The position numbers were made by a program, and so were the translations under genes. A stretch of DNA of 64,000 bases from Bacteroidota bacterium (GTDB lineage: Bacteria; Bacteroidota; Bacteroidia; UBA8524), in the NCBI GenBank assembly GCA_016124735.1, contig WGMZ01000010.1:62001-126000 (forward strand), written 5' to 3'. A model generated the notes under the pieces. It did no database searches, was not told where the DNA came from, and saw only the letters and a list, made by a program, of their open reading frames with translations. This document shows positions 54,694-63,087 of the stretch, one piece after another (the stretch's first letter is position 1; each line of letters starts with the position of its first letter).

Positions 54694-56211
54694 ATGGCTA
54701 ATAGAGCAACCCAATCCCTTACTGCGGGTATGAAGATTTTAGGCGGAGCGAACTTACCTACCTATACCCTTGAATATCTTTCTCAATCCTCCAAACATGC
54801 TCAGGGCAGTTACGAGACCATCGTGATTCCATATATTGAACTCGGACGAAGTTCAAAGTGCGGCGTTCAATTTGGAGATGATACCCCAACTGTGAGTCGC
54901 AGACACTGCGCCATTGAGCGGAAAGGAGCGGAAATCAGCGTATTGAATCTTTCGACGTCCAATCCAACATTGGTCAATGGCCGTCCGATTACGGACAAAT
55001 ATTTTTTGAATAACGGAGATGAAATTCAACTTTCTGCCGAAGGACCAAAACTGCGATTTAATACAACCAAAACAGGTACTGCCAAAATTGGATTTACCAA
55101 TAAGATGAACCTGGTGATGCAACAGGCAATCAAGCCCTATAAAACTGCTGCTGTTACAATCCTATGTTTGTTTTTAATCGCCATTGCGGGAGGCTCATGG
55201 GCCCTTGTCAATCTGAATAAACAAACAGAAGTACTCACGGTTCTGACCAACCAGCAAGCCGATTCGATGGCGGCCCTGAATGCTAAAAATCAGGCTTTAT
55301 CTTCTTTGATGAAAGAATCGGATGAGAAACTCAAAGCAGAACAAGATCGATTGATGCGTGCAAACCGGGGTTTGGTTACCGAAATCAGTGAGTTAAGAAA
55401 AAAGAACGCCGAGGTAATGGAGGCAAACAAGTCGGGCGCCGAATTAATCGAACCCCTGAAAGGATATGTTCTTGCTCTCTTTTTAAATAAAATGACGGTC
55501 GAATACCAGGGAGAGTCAGAATCCTATGATTTGGGAAGCCAATGCATGTGTACCGGTTTCTTAACAAACGATGGAAATTTTGTAACTGCCCGTCATTGCA
55601 TCGATGCTCCTCTTACAGATGATGAAATGGCTAATTTCATTGAGAACAGCGGAGGAAGAGTCACTTTGCATTATACCGCCATGTCTTATGACCGAAGCAT
55701 TCGTTTTGATTTTACCAATAAACAAATGACTGCAGACTTCACAAAAGATGAAAAATATCAGCATACCCTTCAGGGTATTTCAGGGTCAGTGCGTGTTCCG
55801 GACTATTTTTCAGGAGCAGACTGGGCCTACCTTCCAGTCAATATCGAAGGAGGTTTACCCTTCGATAAAGGTTTATCGAAAAACCTCAAATCCGGTGATC
55901 GCCTTATTGTCCTGGGATATTCCTACGGTATGTCTTACCGCAAAGATGGCAATCTCGAACCCTATTATTCTACTGCAAATGTTGCATTGAGTGGTTTGCA
56001 TAACCAAACCATTCAAACTTCGGAAGCCGGGTTCGACGGTGGAAACTCCGGGGGGCCGGTATTCGTGGTAAGAGATGGAAAAATTCAATGCGTTGGTATT
56101 GTAACCGGAAAATGGCGAAAACCCGAAATTACGGTCACGCAAAGTGGTGGAAAAACACAAACCATGGTAGATGCCAATATTCAAATCGTGACGCCACTCG
56201 GAAATTTCTAG
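54694..56211 (+). CDS. FHA-TM-trypsin-like serine protease
   Basis: A 505-residue fusion. The N-terminal FHA domain (about 24-125) has GRSSKC (Arg52, Ser53) and the SRRH motif (68-71) that binds phospho-Thr, plus VNG. One TM helix (about 151-173) follows, then a coiled coil (about 175-245), and a chymotrypsin-fold protease (about 280-490) with a complete triad: His301 in TARHCID, Asp376 in GADWAY, Ser452 in GGNSGGP. The topology implies a cytoplasmic reader and a periplasmic protease. It starts the phospho-signalling operon, 91 bp after the GT39-like gene; the weak box ATAATTTG at 54663-54670 may serve as promoter. Confidence 0.9.
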   Translation: MANRATQSLTAGMKILGGANLPTYTLEYLSQSSKHAQGSYETIVIPYIELGRSSKCGVQFGDDTPTVSRRHCAIERKGAEISVLNLSTSNPTLVNGRPITDKYFLNNGDEIQLSAEGPKLRFNTTKTGTAKIGFTNKMNLVMQQAIKPYKTAAVTILCLFLIAIAGGSWALVNLNKQTEVLTVLTNQQADSMAALNAKNQALSSLMKESDEKLKAEQDRLMRANRGLVTEISELRKKNAEVMEANKSGAELIEPLKGYVLALFLNKMTVEYQGESESYDLGSQCMCTGFLTNDGNFVTARHCIDAPLTDDEMANFIENSGGRVTLHYTAMSYDRSIRFDFTNKQMTADFTKDEKYQHTLQGISGSVRVPDYFSGADWAYLPVNIEGGLPFDKGLSKNLKSGDRLIVLGYSYGMSYRKDGNLEPYYSTANVALSGLHNQTIQTSEAGFDGGNSGGPVFVVRDGKIQCVGIVTGKWRKPEITVTQSGGKTQTMVDANIQIVTPLGNF

Positions 56212-56212
56212 G

Positions 56213-56986
56213 ATGATAAAGACAAAACTAGGACTGCTGTTTCTATTCCTCTTCCTGTTTTCCGCCGGGGAGGGACAAATCTTGCGAATTAATAACGAAT
56301 GCAATCCTCTGGTATCCTCGCTTCAGGACATCGTTTATATTGTCAGACAGGAGTACGCTTTGAAGGGGCCGGATGGAGAACTGTACGGACAAAATAATCA
56401 GGAGTATTTTGGATTTCGCTATGGGGTTGCACTCTTGTGGAATGAACAATTATACATGAGTCCGGTAACTTATTATGCCTATCAGCGCGACACGGTAGCC
56501 TCGACCTACGGTGCAGGTTATGTTGGTGTTCCCAGCTCCAGCTATTTCCGTCATATTGATGCCCCTGTATTTACCAAAATCAACCCCGAAGCATTAACTG
56601 CAAATCCAGAGCGTGTTTTGGCAACGATGGAAGATAGCCTGAGTGGCATGCAAGACACCGGGACATCCGAGGGTTTTAAAAGTAAAACCATACTGATAAC
56701 AATCGAATGTAAGGATGAGGTACCTTCAGATACATCTCAGTACAAATTGAATTTTCTGTATACCGACCTTATTACAGAACCCAATGGCAGCATTCATATA
56801 AAAGGGAACACCCTTGGGAGTCATGTTCAGTTTGCACTGATTTTTGAAGAAATCACCGAAGTGGGGAGTGCAAAACTGGAATTTCTCGGTTTTGCGGAGA
56901 CGATAAATAATGAAGTGAAAGTCAATTTGGTCAAAGTAGATCAAATTGATCATCAAAAGAAAAAAGGAAAAGGTAACAAAAAGTAA
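56213..56986 (+). CDS. Exported protein of unknown function in the signalling operon
   Basis: A 257-residue protein with a signal peptide (about 1-21, FLFSAGEGQ). No catalytic or binding motif is recognised; the mature part has many Tyr and Thr and looks beta-rich, ending with a Lys-rich tail (KKKGKGNKK). The gene starts 1 nt after the FHA-protease stop and ends in the TAATG shared with the PP2C gene. Tight coupling suggests that it works with the protease or a membrane partner, possibly as a substrate or periplasmic sensor, but this is inference. Confidence 0.75.
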   Translation: MIKTKLGLLFLFLFLFSAGEGQILRINNECNPLVSSLQDIVYIVRQEYALKGPDGELYGQNNQEYFGFRYGVALLWNEQLYMSPVTYYAYQRDTVASTYGAGYVGVPSSSYFRHIDAPVFTKINPEALTANPERVLATMEDSLSGMQDTGTSEGFKSKTILITIECKDEVPSDTSQYKLNFLYTDLITEPNGSIHIKGNTLGSHVQFALIFEEITEVGSAKLEFLGFAETINNEVKVNLVKVDQIDHQKKKGKGNKK

Positions 56987-58485
56987 TGGCACTAAAATTT
57001 ACGCTTTTTGGCAATACGAATGTGGGAAGCGTTCGCGACCACAACGAAGACAACTTTACTGTTTGTTCTGATTTATCGGAAAACATCTGGAGTTTTTCCA
57101 AAGATGAACCGAGATCCTTATCTAAAAAAGGAGCCTTGTTGGTTGTTGCCGATGGCATGGGCGGAACCAATGCCGGTGAAGTGGCTTCCGACATTGCGCA
57201 ACAAAGTGTAAGAGAATCCTTTGTGTCTCTTAAGGACATTCCCCAAAGCCAAAAAGAGCGAGAAAATTTTCTCAAGAAGTGCATTCTGGATGCACACCAG
57301 AAAATTGTAAAACACCAGGAAGAAAATCTTGAAACAGCCGGAATGGGAACCACTCTGGTGATTTCGTGGATTATCGATGATATGTTACATACCGCCTGGA
57401 GCGGAGACAGTCGCTGTTACCTTTTCGATCCCGGACAGGAGTTGGAACCATTTTCAGAAGATCACTCGCTTGTTTGGGATCTGGTAAAAAAGGGAGACAT
57501 GACCCCCGAAGAAGCCCGCACGCATCCCAATAGCAATATCATCAATCAAAGCCTCGGAGATCCAAAGAGCACCCCTCATCCGGATGTCAAAAGCAGAAAA
57601 CTGTATCAGGACAGTCGTGTCCTCGTTTGCAGCGATGGATTGAATGGAATGTTGAGCGATGCGGAGATACAGTCCTATCTGGAAAACAGCGAAGACGTAG
57701 AACAAGCCTGCAGAAAGTTGGTCGACGCCGCAAACGAAGCAGGAGGACATGACAATATTACGTGCCTGCTCATGGAAGTCAAAGAGGGAGAAAAAGCCCC
57801 TGTGGGCGGCATTCCCACTTCCCGAAGCACCCCCACTCCTACCGGGAAACTGCGAAAAAAGGTAAAAACCAATTACGCCATTATCGGAGTTTTGCTTGTC
57901 ATAGTTGCGGTGCTGCTCTACTACCTGGCAGGCCCAAAATCAGATTCACCCAAACCTTTGTCCGCACCCGGTGCGCAACAACTTGAAATCTTCCCGAGTA
58001 AAGATTTCAATTTGGAGATGAATCATTGGAGCCACTCCATTACTGATATATCCGGAATCCGCTGGAAAAATGGAAATTATGAAATAGAAGGTACCACTGT
58101 TGTGTTAAAAAGTCCCATTCATCTGGAAGACACCTTATTTGTTCTCTTCCATACGAACGACGAAAAAGGAAGTGACGAACGTGCTTTTATCTTTACGGCA
58201 ATAGAAGGTAGCGATTTGAATTCCGACCGAAGCTCAGGGTCGGACATTGAATCTCAATCGGATGCTCCGGCAAGAAACAATGGATCAGAAACGACTCGTC
58301 CTGAGGCACCAGTTTCCACCACACCAGTCCAAAATACAGAAAGGAATCCAGTGAATCCCGTAGTGAAGCCAGACACAAGTACCAGCTCACCTGTTACTCC
58401 CCCAATTACGAAACCAGATACCACAAAAACGGGCCCCAGCCGACCTATTTTGAACCCAATCAATCACATAGACACCAGTAAATAA
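56986..58485 (+). CDS. PP2C-family Ser/Thr phosphatase with TM and extracytoplasmic part
   Basis: A 499-residue protein. The PP2C domain (about 1-265) has the metal Asp residues: DHNEDNF (Asp22), VVADGMGGT (Asp55, Gly56), SDGLNGML and GGHDNIT. One TM helix (about 297-316) follows and then about 180 residues, of which 330-415 look folded and the rest is a Pro/Thr/Ser-rich tail. The C-terminal part would be outside the cytoplasm, which fits a phosphatase controlled from the envelope. It dephosphorylates Ser/Thr sites made by the two kinases downstream, by inference. The 56986 ATG overlaps the previous stop (TAATG). Confidence 0.93.
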   Translation: MALKFTLFGNTNVGSVRDHNEDNFTVCSDLSENIWSFSKDEPRSLSKKGALLVVADGMGGTNAGEVASDIAQQSVRESFVSLKDIPQSQKERENFLKKCILDAHQKIVKHQEENLETAGMGTTLVISWIIDDMLHTAWSGDSRCYLFDPGQELEPFSEDHSLVWDLVKKGDMTPEEARTHPNSNIINQSLGDPKSTPHPDVKSRKLYQDSRVLVCSDGLNGMLSDAEIQSYLENSEDVEQACRKLVDAANEAGGHDNITCLLMEVKEGEKAPVGGIPTSRSTPTPTGKLRKKVKTNYAIIGVLLVIVAVLLYYLAGPKSDSPKPLSAPGAQQLEIFPSKDFNLEMNHWSHSITDISGIRWKNGNYEIEGTTVVLKSPIHLEDTLFVLFHTNDEKGSDERAFIFTAIEGSDLNSDRSSGSDIESQSDAPARNNGSETTRPEAPVSTTPVQNTERNPVNPVVKPDTSTSSPVTPPITKPDTTKTGPSRPILNPINHIDTSK

Positions 58486-58493
58486 AAGCGAAT

Positions 58494-59231
58494 ATGAGAT
58501 GCAAGGAATGCGGATACATGAATGATGATCAGGTAACTTCCTGTATAAAATGCGGAACGGAACTGGAGAAAAAATTGTCCGAACCAGTCGCCGAAGCACC
58601 TGCGAAGGAAACAGATGCCGAAGGCAATAAAACGGTACAAATTAAACAAGAGGGAGAAGGTACACCCACCGTAAAATTAGACATGAACCAACCTCCAGCA
58701 TCCGGCATTCCCACAATCAAAGGGAAACCCGTCGATTCAGAGCCCTGGAACGGAGACCGCAATAAGCCAGGCGAAAGGAAATCAGAAGAAAAGAAACATA
58801 CGTATTTCACCTGCAGCAGCTGCCAGTACTACCCGCTGCAGGAGCCCCCTTCCGCACTACAACCTTGTCCGAATTGTGGATTTGGAGCGGTAAAAGTAAA
58901 GTCACCTGCACCCGGCACACAAAAACTTAGTGATATCAATCTTGGTGAACCCGAGTATCAGGTTGTGTTAATCGACGGTGATTCTAAAAAGGTTTTTGAA
59001 CTGAAAGATGGAGAAACCCGGGTAAACCGGGAGAATCTTGATGAAAACAATAAAGCGATTTCCAGCGATAAGCATGCCTTGTTTCATTTGGAAAATGGCG
59101 AATTATTCCTGAATGATGAAAGTAGCAATGGTGCCACTTTTATTCAGGTCAATGGAAAAGTAAAAGTGGAAAGCGGGATGAAAATTATCCTCGGAAATAA
59201 AATTGTGGAAGTCAGGTTAGAAGAAAAATAA
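58494..59231 (+). CDS. Double zinc-ribbon and FHA protein
   Basis: A 245-residue soluble protein. The N-terminal ribbon CKECGYMNDDQVTSCIKC uses Cys3, 6, 17 and 20; a linker (about 25-100) is rich in Pro, Lys and Glu; a second ribbon has CSSC and CPNC (about 106-128); and the FHA domain (about 170-245) carries RVNREN, SSDKH and SSNGATF. It is likely an adaptor that binds phospho-Thr peptides and perhaps nucleic acid or other proteins through the ribbons. It starts 8 nt after PP2C and ends in TAATG shared with the kinase gene. Confidence 0.85.
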   Translation: MRCKECGYMNDDQVTSCIKCGTELEKKLSEPVAEAPAKETDAEGNKTVQIKQEGEGTPTVKLDMNQPPASGIPTIKGKPVDSEPWNGDRNKPGERKSEEKKHTYFTCSSCQYYPLQEPPSALQPCPNCGFGAVKVKSPAPGTQKLSDINLGEPEYQVVLIDGDSKKVFELKDGETRVNRENLDENNKAISSDKHALFHLENGELFLNDESSNGATFIQVNGKVKVESGMKIILGNKIVEVRLEEK

Positions 59232-60541
59232 TGTCGGCTCCGGAAGTCATTTATATCGAAAAAGGGTCGGTGATTGAATCCTCCACCAAAAGATACCTGG
59301 TTGAAAAGCTGCTGGGCGAGGGAGGATTTGGCAGCGTTTACCGGGTCAACGATGGGCAGCATTCCTATGCTCTGAAAATCACCAAGATGTGGACCTTTAT
59401 GCCAAACGAGAGGCTCGAATATGCCAAGCGATTCAAACAGGAGTTCGAATATGGTTCTGAATTGCAAAGTCAATACCTGGTGAAGAGCTACGATTATGCC
59501 CTGGCGAATGGAAATCCTTTTCTCGCTATGGATTTGTGCAGCGGCGGCTCTGTTCGTGACTTGATCGGCAAACAAAATTCTCCGCAGACCATTGACAAAG
59601 TGGCTTATGGTATTCTATGCGGATTAAGAGACCTGCATGCGCAAGGAATCATCCACCGCGATTTGAAACCAGAGAACATTCTGTTTGATGAGAAGAAGAC
59701 TCCCAAACTATCTGACTTTGGCATTTCTGCTTCCATTAAAAAAAGACATACCGTGGCTAACTTTTTGGGACATGCCAAGGAAGTTTTTGCCACCGGAACC
59801 TATTCTCCTCCCGAGCAAATCGACCCACGCCTTGCCATGAAGGTAATGGGACCGGGAAATGACTTTTTTGCTTTCGGGGCCTTGATGTATGAGCTGCTTA
59901 CCCAGGGGAAATTTCCGTTTGGAGACTTTGAGTCGTTCATGGATAATATGCCTGCCTACGAAAAGCGGAAGAAAAACGAAGAGTGGGATCACAGTGCACT
60001 GGACCTTGCGGGAGTTGAGCCTAAATGGAAAGAAATTATTGGCACCTGCCTGCGAGCCAAACCGGAAAACCGGTATCAATCTGCAGATGAAATACTTTCC
60101 GCACTTGGATTTAAACCAGAGAGTTCTCGAAAGCTTATTCCTGTATTGCCCGACAGTCAATGGAAATTAGTGATAATGAATGGCGAAGAAATTGGCCGTT
60201 CCTATTTCATCTCCAACTTGCTGGGGCGAAAAAATGAACCAACCCTGACCATCGGTTGGTTTAATGAAGAAGATCCATTTACCAATGATATTGGTATTGC
60301 AGAAAATTTCACGGAATACATTTCCAACTACCACGCAACTCTGGAATACCGGGAAGAAATCAACCACTTTAAAATTAAAGATGGACAATACCGGAACAAA
60401 GACGGTGTGTCCAAATGGTATTGTTCAACCAATGGATTGTTGGTGAATGGGAAAGTAGTAGATGAAACCGGAATAATTCTCGAACCAGAAGACATAATTA
60501 CAATTGGCGATAGTACCCTTAAATGCACCTTAATAGAATAA
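59231..60541 (+). CDS. Ser/Thr protein kinase with C-terminal FHA
   Basis: A 436-residue protein. The kinase domain (about 20-290) is canonical: GEGGFGSVY, Lys49 in YALKI, HRD at 142-144 with HRDLKPEN, DFG at 162-164, and the SPPEQ segment. The FHA domain (about 325-436) has GRKNEPTLTIGW, NYHATLEY and STNGLLVNG. No TM is present, so it should be cytoplasmic. The FHA may bind its own autophosphorylated Thr or the partner kinase. Overlap of 1 nt with the zinc-ribbon gene. Confidence 0.93.
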   Translation: MSAPEVIYIEKGSVIESSTKRYLVEKLLGEGGFGSVYRVNDGQHSYALKITKMWTFMPNERLEYAKRFKQEFEYGSELQSQYLVKSYDYALANGNPFLAMDLCSGGSVRDLIGKQNSPQTIDKVAYGILCGLRDLHAQGIIHRDLKPENILFDEKKTPKLSDFGISASIKKRHTVANFLGHAKEVFATGTYSPPEQIDPRLAMKVMGPGNDFFAFGALMYELLTQGKFPFGDFESFMDNMPAYEKRKKNEEWDHSALDLAGVEPKWKEIIGTCLRAKPENRYQSADEILSALGFKPESSRKLIPVLPDSQWKLVIMNGEEIGRSYFISNLLGRKNEPTLTIGWFNEEDPFTNDIGIAENFTEYISNYHATLEYREEINHFKIKDGQYRNKDGVSKWYCSTNGLLVNGKVVDETGIILEPEDIITIGDSTLKCTLIE

Positions 60542-60548
60542 AGAACCT

Positions 60549-62507
60549 ATGAATGTTTATAATCCCAATGATGTGTTTGCTAACCGGTATCTCCTGATTG
60601 AAAAAATCGGTATTGGTGGATTCTCGGAAGTCTGGAAAGCCAAGGATCAAATGGCTGAAGACACAGTCGTTGCAATAAAAATTTATGCCCCTGAAAGAGG
60701 GATGGACGAGTTAGGGCTCAAGCAGTTCAGACGTGAATATGCTGTGGTCCTCAATCTCAACCATAGAAATTTATTGACTGCCCGCCATTTTGATGTATTC
60801 AATGACAGTCCATATCTGGTGATGCCATTTATTGATGGAGGTTCAGTTTATACCGATATGATGGGAAACGGCCCGTGGTCGGAAGAGAAAATGGCCAAGC
60901 TGATGCTCCAAATGGCAGATGCATTGGATTTTCTTCACGACCACGATGTGCTTCATCAGGATATTAAACCAGACAATATTCTCATCGATAACCGGGGCGA
61001 TTATCTGTTAACAGATTTTGGGATCAGTTCCCGACTCCGGAGCAGCCTGAGAAAAAGCACTACAACAGGAAAAGCCATGACGGTGGCCTATGCTCCACCT
61101 GAAAGATTTACCGGCAAACAGGAAGCCCAACCAGCCGGAGATATTTTTTCATTCGGTGTGTTACTTTATGAACTTTCTGTAGGCGACGTTCCCTGGATGG
61201 GCGCCGGAGGAGTGGTAGTCAAAGGAGACTCGGATCCAATCAGCCTGCCCGATAACTATTCCAATCGATTCCAGAAAATAGTGCAGGCCTGTTTGCGCTA
61301 TCTCCCCGAAGAAAGGCCCTCTGCCGAAGATTTAAGAAACTGGGCACAGGAATTTATGCGGGAAGGAGCCTGGCCGATAATTCCCGAACCCAAATCAGGT
61401 GAAAGCGTATCCAAACCTCTGAAACGTGGCAGAAGTACACAACGAATGGATGATACTCCATTTTCGGAATTGGAATCTGCCAAAAACATCAAACAATCTG
61501 GTAAGGAAGCTGCAACCATGAAACAGGGAAGCGGGGCATCTTTACCAAAAGAACCCAAAAAGAAAAAAACTGCGATGATGGCCGTTGTGATTATTATCGT
61601 GCTCATTGCAGCAGCAACAGCTTTCATTCTAATGCAAAAAGAAGAGCCGGAAGTACTTGCTGTCACTCCGGTAAATTCTGATTCACTGCGCTACGATTCA
61701 CTGATGCACTCGGCAGATAGCCTTTACGCTCTGTCAGATTTTCCAGCAGCTAAGTCCATGTATGAAGCCGCCAGTTCCCTGATACCGGGAGATTCAATGG
61801 CTAACCTGGGAATTAATAATTGTATTCATGAACTCGAAAATATAGCCTTTCGGGATAGTGCCATTCAGGACAGTATCCATTTGGCAAGCACACAAACTCC
61901 AAAAACAACACCTGTAACTCCGCCACCGACTACCAAACCAAAAAAACAGGAAGAAGTGCGCAAACCCACAGAAGAAGAACTGCGCCGAGAGCGCTTAAAA
62001 GGACTGGAAGGAAAAAATGACGGGAGAAAAAATAATCTCTATGACCTTACCGATATGTATTCCCGAGGGAACCGCTACGATTTCAAAGGCGACGTGAGCA
62101 ATGGAAAACCCAATGGATACGGCATCGCTTACTTTGATGATGGAGAACGCTATGAGGGAAATTGGGTCAATGGAGTGCGCACCGGCATGGGTAAATATAT
62201 TTTCTCAGACGGCACCACCTACAATGGAGAATGGAAGAACGACCAATTCAATGGCAAAGGAAAGATGGTCTGGACCAACGGGGATGAATACGAGGGGAGT
62301 TATTTGGATGGGGTTCGCCACGGAATGGGAACTTATGTAACAGGCGGCGGTGATATTCGAAACTGCCCGGATTGCAAAAAATACCAGGGCTACTGGAAAA
62401 ATAACGACAAAGATGGATTTGGAAAATGCTTCGATAAAAAGGGAGCTTTGCTCTATGCCGGAGATTATTCAAATGGAAAACCGATCGGTAAGTACCCGAA
62501 TCGGTAG
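60549..62507 (+). CDS. Ser/Thr protein kinase with TM and MORN repeats
   Basis: A 652-residue protein. The kinase domain (about 13-275) has GIGGFSEVWK, Lys44, the catalytic loop HQDIKPDN (His136, Gln137, Asp138; Gln instead of Arg) and DFG (156-158), with PPERF. A basic Ser/Thr-rich linker, one TM helix (about 342-360) and a Pro/Thr/Lys linker with TPR-like helices follow. The C-terminus (about 510-645) has MORN-type repeats such as YDFKGDVSNGKPNGYG, YEGNWVNGVRTGMGKYIF and YNGEWKNDQFNGKGKM. The MORN part would be outside the cytoplasm and may sense lipid, wall or protein. 7 nt after the FHA kinase. Confidence 0.92.
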   Translation: MNVYNPNDVFANRYLLIEKIGIGGFSEVWKAKDQMAEDTVVAIKIYAPERGMDELGLKQFRREYAVVLNLNHRNLLTARHFDVFNDSPYLVMPFIDGGSVYTDMMGNGPWSEEKMAKLMLQMADALDFLHDHDVLHQDIKPDNILIDNRGDYLLTDFGISSRLRSSLRKSTTTGKAMTVAYAPPERFTGKQEAQPAGDIFSFGVLLYELSVGDVPWMGAGGVVVKGDSDPISLPDNYSNRFQKIVQACLRYLPEERPSAEDLRNWAQEFMREGAWPIIPEPKSGESVSKPLKRGRSTQRMDDTPFSELESAKNIKQSGKEAATMKQGSGASLPKEPKKKKTAMMAVVIIIVLIAAATAFILMQKEEPEVLAVTPVNSDSLRYDSLMHSADSLYALSDFPAAKSMYEAASSLIPGDSMANLGINNCIHELENIAFRDSAIQDSIHLASTQTPKTTPVTPPPTTKPKKQEEVRKPTEEELRRERLKGLEGKNDGRKNNLYDLTDMYSRGNRYDFKGDVSNGKPNGYGIAYFDDGERYEGNWVNGVRTGMGKYIFSDGTTYNGEWKNDQFNGKGKMVWTNGDEYEGSYLDGVRHGMGTYVTGGGDIRNCPDCKKYQGYWKNNDKDGFGKCFDKKGALLYAGDYSNGKPIGKYPNR

Positions 62508-62548
62508 AGGAATACGATATTTGAATTTATTAGATAAAAGCTATTCTC

Positions 62549-63085
62549 ATGAAAACCAGATTCATTGTCTTTCTGATTCTTATCTGCCTGGGCTCCGTCT
62601 CTCATGCTTCAGAAAATGGAATACGTGCGGGCTGGCAAATTGCAGCGACCTACAATGGTCTTAGCCGTGTGAATGGCCCCATTTCCGGAATCTACGCAGG
62701 GTTTTACCATATTTCCTATCCTTTGGGAGTCAAATTTATTGGTATTCAATCCGGACTCGAATTTTGTCAGGTTGGATACCGGAAAGATTCAGAAAATTAT
62801 CGCCAACAGAATTATCTCGGTATTCCCGTAAGCCTTCGGATTAAAATGGGCCCTATTTACCTGATTGGGGGAATCGAAGGGAATGTCAAAATCACTGAGA
62901 AAAATGTGGTGAACGGAAGCGTGGTGAGCGACAAGAGTAGCTTTTTTGATGCCCATACTCATGCCGGGGTCGGATTTAAAATTGGCAGTTTTTCAATTGA
63001 AGGACGTTATCATCAGGGATTGGTCGATATCAATAAAGGAAACAAAACAGATTACCTGCAATTGGGCGGCACATTCACCTTTTAA
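62549..63085 (+). CDS. Outer-membrane beta-barrel protein (PorT-like)
   Basis: A 178-residue protein with signal peptide (MKTRFIVFLILICLGSVSHAS) and alternating amphipathic strands, an eight-strand OM barrel by appearance, ending in the aromatic C-terminal strand LQLGGTFTF. It starts 41 nt after the MORN kinase, so it is plausibly the last gene of the operon. Its 3' end is 2 nt from the end of the convergent caspase gene. Confidence 0.8.
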   Translation: MKTRFIVFLILICLGSVSHASENGIRAGWQIAATYNGLSRVNGPISGIYAGFYHISYPLGVKFIGIQSGLEFCQVGYRKDSENYRQQNYLGIPVSLRIKMGPIYLIGGIEGNVKITEKNVVNGSVVSDKSSFFDAHTHAGVGFKIGSFSIEGRYHQGLVDINKGNKTDYLQLGGTFTF

Positions 63086-63087
63086 AC

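Noticed and set aside
54694-63085. Type VI secretion regulatory set (PpkA/PppA/Fha)
   Set aside because: Kinase, PP2C and FHA recall the T6SS post-translational module, but no Tss, Hcp, VgrG or ClpV gene is in the window, and the FHA protein here carries a protease, which T6SS Fha does not.
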